A stretch of DNA of 64,000 nt, from NCBI GenBank assembly GCA_947247005.1, contig OX365952.1, forward strand, positions 47,968,722 through 48,032,721. The letters run 5' to 3'. Position 1 is the first letter of the stretch; every line of letters starts with the position of its first letter. The DNA is from Spisula solida (Eukaryota; Mollusca; Bivalvia; Venerida; Mactridae). A program made the translations under genes and the position numbers. Shown piece after piece: positions 56,401 through 64,000 of this stretch. A model generated the notes under the pieces. The model searched no databases. It saw nothing but the letters and a program-made list of their open reading frames with translations, and was not told the DNA's origin.

Positions 56401-58170
56401 CATTGCTTGGCTGTCAACGAAACTGGTGTCATCTGACAGTGAGCAAGTAGCACATTTGTCATCTGGTAGTGAGTATGTACATTTGTCATCTCATAGTGAG
56501 CATGTGCATATAACATTTGTCATCTGACAGTGAGCATGTGCATGTAACATTTGTCATCTGACAGTGAGCATGTGCATGTAACATTTGTCATCTGACAGTG
56601 AGCAGGTGCATATAACATTTGCCATCTGACAGTGAGCATGTGCATGTAACATTTGTCATCTGACAGTGAGCATAGGCATGTAACATTTGTCATCTGACAG
56701 TGAGCATGTAACATTTGTCATCTGACAGTGAGCATGTGCATGCTACATTTGTCATCTGACAGTGAGCAGGTGCATATAACATTTGTCATCTGACAGTGAG
56801 CATGTGCATGTAACATTTGTCATCTGACAGTGAGCATGGGCATGTAACATTTGCCATCTGACAGTGAGCATGTAGCATTTGTCATTTGACAGTGAGAATG
56901 TGCATGTGACATTTGTCATCCAACAGTGAGCATGTGCATGTAACATTTGTCACCCAACAGTGAGCATGAGCATGTAACATTTGTCATCTGGCAGTGAGCA
57001 TGGGCATGTAACATTTGTTATCCAACAGTGAGCATGTGCATGTAACATTTGTCACCCAACAGTGAGCATGAGTATGTAACATTTGTCATCTGACAGTGAG
57101 CATGGGCATGTAACATTTGACATCTGACAGTGAGCATGTGTATGTAACATTTGTCATCTGACAGTGAGCATGGGCATGTAACATTTGTCATCTGACAGTG
57201 AGCATGGGCATTTAACATTTGTCATCTGACAGTGAGCATGTAACACTTGTCATCTGACAGTGAGCATGTAACCATTGCTTGGCTGTCAACGAAACTGGTG
57301 TCATCTGACAGTGAGCAAGTAGCACATTTGTCATCTGGTAGTGAGTATGTACATTTGTCATCTCATAGTGAGCATGTGCATATAACATTTGTCATCTGAC
57401 AGTGAGCATGTGCATGTAACATTTGTCATCTGACAGTGAGCATGTGCATGTAACATTTGTCATCTGACAGTGAGCAGGTGCATATAACATTTGCCATCTG
57501 ACAGTGAGCATGTGCATGTAACATTTGTCATCTGACAGTGAGCATAGGCATGTAACATTTGTCATCTGACAGTGAGCATGTAACATTTGTCATCTGACAG
57601 TGAGCATGTGCATGCTACATTTGTCATCTGACAGTGAGCAGGTGCATATAACATTTGTCATCTGACAGTGAGCATGTGCATGTAACATTTGTCATCTGAC
57701 AGTGAGCATGGGCATGTAACATTTGCCATCTGACAGTGAGCATGTAGCATTTGTCATTTGACAGTGAGAATGTGCATGTGACATTTGTCATCCAACAGTG
57801 AGCATGTGCATGTAACATTTGTCACCCAACAGTGAGCATGAGCATGTAACATTTGTCATCTGGCAGTGAGCATGGGCATGTAACATTTGTTATCCAACAG
57901 TGAGCATGTGCATGTAACATTTGTCACCCAACAGTGAGCATGAGTATGTAACATTTGTCATCTGACAGTGAGCATGGGCATGTAACATTTGACATCTGAC
58001 AGTGAGCATGTGTATGTAACATTTGTCATCTGACAGTGAGCATGGGCATGTAACATTTGTCATCTGACAGTGAGCATGGGCATTTAACATTTGTCATCTG
58101 ACAGTGAGCATGTAACACTTGTCATCTGACAGTGAGCATGGGCATGTTACATTTGTCATCTGGCAGTGAG
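56401..58170. repeat. Tandem array (acatttgtcatctgacagtg), with an 872-bp duplication
   Basis: The core acatttgtcatctgacagtg with agcatg and variable tgcatgta/ggcatgta spacers gives units of mostly 26 or 34 bp, about 50 in all. The segment 56401-57272 is repeated as 57273-58144 without a difference that I could see, including the non-repetitive start cattgcttggctgtcaacga. Minus-strand open frames are products of the repeat. Confidence 0.9.
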
Positions 58171-60039
58171 CAAATATTTAAATGAGCACAATCTCCCCAT
58201 TAGCCCATACCCACATATCAAGTTTCTTAAGTGCATCTATTGTGGGTTGTCCTTGTGTTGTGTGGAGGTCCTTTTGGTCTGTTCTCTCTTCAAGGCTCTT
58301 GCTCAGAATTAGCTCTCATTTGAGTACTCTCACATCTGACTATTTTCAATGATTTAATCCAGCATTATGACTAAGCTTCATAAAGATAACCCTTAATTGT
58401 AACCTCTTGTATCTACAAGAGCAATATAGTAGATGGACATGGACGGATAAAAAGTGATCACAGAAAGTGGTGTTTCACTGTTTGGAGCAGTCTGTAGTGT
58501 AAATATGAAGTGTTATAGTATGTGTTTCCAGTACATTTTACTACAATCATTTTCTTTTGGTAAATCAACATCACTTATGACCACTAGAGTATTACTATTA
58601 CTAGAATTGGTTCTCAACATAATATTTTTAATGGTAATATACTGGGTAGACAAATTTGTAGTTTCTCTACATTAACCAAGGTATATTTTGTTGGGGAAAA
58701 CACTTGTAGTACTGTGATGGTCATTAATATATTGGTAACTCTTTAGACAACAGGAAAAGCATTTAGATACTGTAACAATATTTATTATGTTAATTCACAA
58801 CTAAATTTGATTCCTTCTGTCAATTTCCTGGTGCATCAAGCTAGTGATGCTTGGCTTCTGTTATGATTATAGTCATGAGCTATTTCAACATCACAAGGCA
58901 TGGAAAACCACATTTCAGATGTAGCAACTTGAACATCTTCCACTCTAGTGCAAATATCTGCAAAAATAGTTGTAATGATAATTACAGGAACGTATAAACA
59001 ATAGGTAAATAATACTAAGTTTCTAGGTTAGGGAAATCATATTTAATTCAAATGTAAACTACATATTGCCAGTTCATAATTTTTAATCAGCACTTTTTCC
59101 CGCTTGATTGGGAAAGGCACCGGTACCTGACAAATGAGTAAAATCTAGTTTTTTAATAAATTGTAAATTTTTAAAAACAAATTTAGCTAGAGATTTATCC
59201 TATTATTCTTATAATTGACAAAAATTAACATAAAATAGCTTCTGCTTGACAATGTGTTGTTTATAGTTTAAATGAATGAATGTAACTAACCATCCCTATT
59301 TAAACCTAGATATTTACTCATATCTAGAGCATAACACTGGGTTTGTCTGAGAAAATTTGGACCATTCTTTTTTGGCCTACACTATCAGAAGCATTCAATA
59401 TGACACAATTTTATCTTTTCATGTAGCTAGCTGAATTTGTCATGGAAAGTTAAAGGTCTGTGAATTTAATATTTGAAACTACTTGTCCGAATCTGCATAG
59501 GTAGGGCTAAAAATAATATGTTTTCCCCTTCCCTACCTACCCAAGCAAAATATCACCTACACAAAATAATTTTAATTTTATTGTATCTAAAAATACTGTT
59601 TTTAAAGTTGGGTATAAAAATATGATTTGCAAATATTCAAAATTAACATCTGTCAAAATAATAGAACTAGTAAATTGCACGGGAAAAACATTGACAATAA
59701 CATTTTCACAAAAAAAACACCAACCGACCTACCTACTTAATCCCAATTGGCCTAGGTCAGGAAGGGGAAAAACCATTTTTTAACTTTTGGCCTAAATTAT
59801 GTTTTCCTTTATACCATTTAATTTCCTTGAATTATTAATACTTAAACCTGACAAGTGCTAATTTCACAGACTACTTTAATGAGTTTAAAAAGTCAAGATA
59901 ACAATTTTTAGCATGGTTTTCATAGAAATAAAGTCAAACTGCAGCTGTGTTAGTAAAGTTTTCAGGTTAATTTTCTGACCTTTATGCATGAACATATGGT
60001 TCCAGACCTAGACACTAATTATTTTGGCCACTGGACCGA
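58033..60039. repeat. Left arm of a large inverted repeat
   Basis: The reverse complement of 61567-64000 aligns here through its length. Mirror coordinates add to about 122033 in the outer part and about 121606 at the inner end; the difference is a segment of about 430 bp present only in the right arm (near 61630-62060). Similarity looks about 95 percent. The arm includes part of the tandem array, a terminal exon copy (58836-58957), a MITE-like element (59480-59810) and a piece of the ggctcgacactaac MITE at its inner end. Confidence 0.85.
58836..58957 (-). CDS. Exon-like copy in left arm (short terminal exon)
   Basis: On the minus strand, after ctatttttgcag, a frame of 40 codons including stop reads CTRVEDVQVATSEMWFSMP and ends AHDYNHNRSQASLA. 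TTTATT at 58781-58786 is a polyadenylation signal on this strand. The mirror copy at 63076-63197 has the same length and one visible amino-acid change (Val for Asp). No family is recognised, and no upstream exon with a matching frame and ATG was found, so a non-coding exon is equally possible. Confidence 0.3.
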
Positions 60040-60110
60040 CAGAATTGTACGAGGTGCTCCGAATGAAATCTCAGATGAATAGGGCATTCGGAGCACCTCG
60101 TACAATTCTG
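60040..60110. repeat. Perfect 26-bp hairpin at the arm boundary
   Basis: cagaattgtacgaggtgctc plus cgaatg at 60040-60065 is exactly complementary to 60085-60110, with a 19-base loop. It begins at the base where the left arm stops matching the right arm. It could fold as DNA cruciform or RNA hairpin. Confidence 0.85.
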
Positions 60111-61446
60111 CTGTAGAATCATACCTCGGATGTACGTCGACGGAATACTTTCAAGATGGAGACGGCTATTGACGGTGACGTCTGTCAAAATCAGAAACTA
60201 TCGTATAACGCCTAAAATTAATGATTTTGGTACGCATTGTTCCAGTTTGGCGAACCAAAATGGTTTCTTTACTCGCTAAAACATTGAGAGGCTGATTTTT
60301 GAGCGTGATCTGCCACATGGAGTCTGTTTTTTGCCTGCAAAATCAGAACTAGACAAACTGTCAGTGGAAAAATGTAAGTTATTTAATTAATTGTCGTGAC
60401 TTACTCGATTTCTGTTTTATAATGATGTCTCATTCGTGGGTTTAAATCCAATGCCCTTAGTGGCAATATCGAGCCCCCTTGTCATAGTTTTGTAATGCCA
60501 TTCAACTAGCTGCTAACTCGAGGGTCATTTTGATACTTTTGACTAAACTTCAAAGTCTAAATAAGTAAATTTTACCATTTTAAAGGCAAAATACCACTGC
60601 TATTAAGAGAAAATGGCCCTTCCAACCAAAATCTAAAATGTGGCTTTTTGGAAATGTCAAGGGTCAAAACTCAAATGGAACCCCTGCCAGCTAGACACTA
60701 GCCAAGCTACTTCTACTAGGTAACCACAGACACAAGGTAGACCTTTACCCTTATTTATAGTCGATGGCTCGCCAACAGGGAATATCAGACTCAATCGGAC
60801 CTCATCAGGTTTCAAACCTTCAAATGCCAGCTTCAATAAGGCATAGTATTAAAAGAGTGAAATTGTGCACTTGTGACTTGAATTGGGACTTGAACCAAGG
60901 AACCCTGGCAATAAATCGTAGAATAATAGTCTGTAGCTTTGCATATTGAGTAAGCCGGGTGCCTGTCATGAGTCGATCTAACTCTCAAGCCACTACACTC
61001 ATTAGTTTCATATTTGGTAATCAATTTTAACAACATATTTTTGCAGGTACTGATTGATTGGTCCATACAGGCCAAAGCCCAAAGGTTGATAATCTCGGAG
61101 GTAGCAATGGGGACCTGAATGATCAGTGAAACTACAGAGCCTGTACATCTAAGAGTTTGAAAAAGATGTGGTTAATGACTATAAAACAATATCAGGTAAT
61201 GTCTTATCCTTACAAGTGTGTATGTTTTTCAGTGGTATAGTCCCAAGAATTTGACACGACTCTAGACCTTTTATTAGCATAATTTAACAGCTAATATATT
61301 GTCTATATTTATAACTTCGGTCGTATGTGTATATAAGCGTAACGTATCACGAAGACGCTCGATGTGTAATACTAACACAAATCGAAAGGACCGATATTGC
61401 ACGATTTGCTCGCAGAAATTTATATATTAAGAGCAAGAACGGTCAG

Positions 61447-61602
61447 ACAGGGCTCGACACTAACACTGGTCCCCTGGTCCGAGACCAGCGAAAATCCAGA
61501 AGGACCAGTGAAAATTCTTGAGGACCAGTATCTGTCCTATTTACAATTTGGGCGTTTTTGCCCTGTCGGTCCAGTGGCCAAAATAATTAGTGTCTAGGTC
61601 TG
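61447..61602. mobile_element. MITE with ggctcgacactaac ends, second copy
   Basis: It starts gggctcgacactaacactgg and ends attagtgtctaggtctgg; inside it has gaggaccagt twice. Homologous to 19569-19707. The inner boundary of the right arm (about 61567) falls inside this element, so the left arm holds only its last 35 bp. Confidence 0.65.
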
Positions 61603-64000
61603 GAACCATAAATATGTTCATGCATAAAGGTCAGGACCAGGTCAAATTCTCTGTGCTATACTGTTATTTCCTCCCTTGCTTGACACTTGGCATAATTGGC
61701 CTATAGTGCCAGGATAATGCCATATGTGACCTGGGAATCTCTTTATGACTGAAATACTGTTAACCAATGGAAATTGTAACAACTTAGATTCATATCACAA
61801 GATTAGACTGTCTATTCAAAGGAATTATCATGTTAATTAAGTATCCTAATTAAATTTTACTTGATAATTTATTTAATACAATGTATATAATAATTTATTT
61901 AATATAATGTAGTTAATAATTAAGAAATTTAATTTTTACAACAAGTCCAAATAACTCAATGATTATATGTCATGTTGTAATGGATTGCCCTTTTGAAAGT
62001 GAATTGGAAGTATTCCAAGTTTTAAATGGATACCTTTCAAAGTTTGGTTTTGAGAAATATTGTCCCACAAAAAATTAACCTGAGAACTTTACTAACACAG
62101 CCGCAGTTTGACTTTATTTCTATGAAAACCATGCTAAAAATTGTTATCTTGACTTTTTAAACTCATTAAAGCAGTCTGTGAAATTAGCACTTGTCAGGTT
62201 TAAATATTAATAATTCAAGGAAATTAAATGGTATAAAGGAAAACATAATTTAGGCCAAAAGTAAAATATTGTTTTTTCCCCTTCCTGACCCAGGCCAATT
62301 GGGATTAAGTAGGTAGGTCGGTTGGTGGTTTTTTTGTGAAAATGTTATTGTCAATGTTTTTCCCGTGCAATTTACTAGTTCTATTATTTTGACCGATGTT
62401 AATTTTGAACAGTTGCAAATCATATTTTATACTCAACTTTAAAAACAATATTTTTAGATATTTGTATTAAATGAAAATAAAATTATTTTGCATAGGTGAT
62501 ATTTTGCTTGGGTAGGTAGGGAAGGGGAAACAAACAATATTTTTTTTTCGGACAAGTAGTTTCAAATATTAAATTCACAGACCTTAAACTTTGCATGACA
62601 AATTCAGCTAGCTATATGAAAAGATAAAATTGTGTCATATTGAATGCTTTTGATAGTGTAGGCCAAAAAATAATGGTCCAAATTTTCTCAGACAAACCCA
62701 GTGTTATGCTCTAGATATGAGTAAATATCTAGGTTGAAAGAGGGATGGTTAGTTACATTTATTCATTCAAACTATAAACAACGCATTGTCAAGCAGAAGC
62801 TATTTTATGTTAATTTTTGTCAATTATAAGAATAATAAGATAAATCTCTAGCTTTGTTTTTAAAAATTTACAATTTATTAAAAAAATAGATTTTACTCAT
62901 TTATCAGGTACCGGTGCCTTTCCCAATCAATCGGGAAAAAGTGCTGAATAAAATTATGAACTGGCAATATGTAGTTTACATTTGAATTAAATATGATTTC
63001 CCTAAACTAGAAACTGAGTATTATTTACCTATTGTTGATACTTTTCTGTAATTATCATTACAACTATTTTTGCAGATATTTGCACAAGAGTGGAAGATGT
63101 TCAAGATGCTACATCTGAAATGTGGTTTTCCATGCCTTGTGATGTTGAAATAGCTCATGACTATAATCATAACAGAAGCCAAGCATCACTAGCTTGATGC
63201 ACCAGGAAATTGACAGAAGGAGTCAAATTTAGTTGTGAATTAACATAATAAATATTCATTATTGTTACAGTATCTAAATGCATTTCCTGTTGTCTAAAGA
63301 GTTACCAATATATTAATGATTACCACAGTACTACAAGTGTTTTTCCCCAACAAAATATACCTTGGTTAATGTAGAGAAACTACAAATTTGTCTACCCAGT
63401 ATATAACTAATAAAAAATATTATGTTGAGAACCAATTCTAGTAATAGAAATACTCGAGTGGTCATAAGTGATGTTGATTTACCAAATAACTGTATGTAGT
63501 AAAATGTACTGGAAACACATACTATAACTACTGTGACACTTCATATTTACACTACAGACTGCTCAAAACAGCCACACTACTGTGGTGATCACTTTTCATC
63601 CGTCCATGTCCATTTACTATATTGATCTTGTAGCTACAAGAGGTTACAATTTAAAGTTATCTTTATGAAACTAAGTCATAATGCTGGATTAAATCATTGA
63701 AAATAGTCAGTTGTGAAAATACTCAGATGAGAGCTAATGCTGAGCAAGAGCCTGAAGAGAGAACAGACCAAAAGGACGACCACACAACACAAGGACAACC
63801 CACAATAGGTGCGCTTAAGAAACTTGATATGTGGGTATGGGCTAATGGGGAAATTGTGCTCATTTAAATATTTGCTCACAAATGTTACATGCCCATGCTC
63901 ACTGTCAGATGACAAGTGTTACATGCTCAATTTAAAATGACAAAATTAATGTTACATGCTCACTGTCGGATGACAAATGTTACATGCTCATTGTCAGATG
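61567..64000. repeat. Right arm of the large inverted repeat (continues past the window)
   Basis: It mirrors 58033-60039. At its right end (63880-64000) it enters the reverse complement of the tandem array (catgctcactgtcagatgac), so the arm probably extends beyond the window. It contains an extra segment of about 430 bp near 61630-62060. Confidence 0.85.
63076..63197 (+). CDS. Exon-like copy in right arm (short terminal exon)
   Basis: 122 bp after ctatttttgcag, reading CTRVEDVQDATSEMWFSMP and ending AHDYNHNRSQASLA, then a TGA stop; aataaa follows at 63247. It is the mirror of 58836-58957. Conservation of frame and stop between the arms is seen, but the arms are overall so similar that it does not prove coding. 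Confidence 0.35.

Larger units (their letters stand above)
60121..63260 (+). ncRNA. Possible three-exon transcript from the spacer into the right arm
   Basis: Putative exons: about 60121-60373 (donor aaaat|gtaagt), 61047-61195 (tttttgcag / tatcag|gtaatg) and 63076 to an aataaa at 63247-63252 (ctatttttgcag). The splice signals are strong. Exon 2 and exon 3 share an open frame (EFEKDVVNDYKTIS joined to DICTRVEDV), but a TAA stands just upstream in exon 2 and no ATG opens it. Exon 1 has only a 16-codon frame. The transcript is therefore probably non-coding or encodes a very short peptide. Confidence 0.3.

Noticed and set aside
56520..58090. Cys/His-rich minus-strand peptides (MLHAHCQMTNVTC type)
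   Set aside because: These are translations of the tgacagtgagcatg tandem array and recur identically in the 872-bp duplicate. The zinc-finger look is accidental.
60830..61020. tRNA-like motif on the minus strand (tagtggcttgagagttaga, ggttcaagtcc)
   Set aside because: The distance between the box-like motifs is about 100 bases and no cloverleaf forms.

Overview
The window looks like nuclear DNA of a mollusc, most likely a bivalve. It is AT-rich. Its genes have GT-AG introns. The intergenic and intronic DNA is packed with short non-autonomous repeats of a style familiar from bivalve genomes (for example the families starting agctcacctgtc and those containing gaagggtgagcata), plus tRNA-headed SINEs, MITEs, tandem arrays and decayed LINEs. 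The taxon is inferred from this repeat style and from the genes; no single marker fixes it.

Layout. 1-2.8 kb: a decayed minus-strand LINE (reverse transcriptase plus C-terminal Cys/His segment) interrupted by a TTAA-flanked MITE and a second insertion. 6.3-24.5 kb: eleven plus-strand exons of a PARP14-like gene. A Gly/Pro/Gln-rich N-terminus is followed by six RRM-like modules, each on its own phase-1 exon, then a 1.7 kb exon with KH-like sequence and an acidic stretch, then one macrodomain split over three exons. All junctions agree in phase, giving 1347 codons. No second macrodomain, WWE or ADP-ribosyltransferase catalytic exon is recognisable downstream. 24.6-27.5 kb: a tandem array with a 25-bp unit. 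28-34 kb: no convincing gene; a CpG-rich block, a 33-bp tandem array, a long dispersed repeat and a SINE.

34.6-39.3 kb: a minus-strand Cys-loop (nicotinic acetylcholine-like) receptor subunit, four exons recognised. The Cys-loop exon appears damaged. Its introns carry a 52-bp tandem array with a SINE inside it. 39.6-41 kb: a 36-bp array, a 255-bp MITE, a G-run and a tRNA-like relic. 44.07-45.61 kb: an intact, intronless cytochrome P450 of 512 residues, CYP3-clan-like, on the plus strand with a TATA box. 46-52 kb: intergenic, with MITEs and dispersed repeats. 52-56 kb: several exon-like segments without a reading frame (possible lncRNA) and a LINE relic. 56.4-64 kb: a tandem array containing an 872-bp perfect-looking duplication, which forms the outer end of a large inverted repeat. 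The arms are about 2 kb, around a 1.5 kb spacer, and a 26-bp perfect hairpin sits at the left inner boundary. Each arm carries a copy of the same short terminal exon.

The genes are unrelated neighbours. PARP14-like proteins belong to ADP-ribosylation and innate immune biology, the receptor to ligand-gated ion conductance, and the P450 to oxidative metabolism. The most unusual structures are the phase-1 RRM exon series, the tandem array that repeats a splice donor right after one of those exons, and the inverted repeat with a hairpin at its breakpoint.
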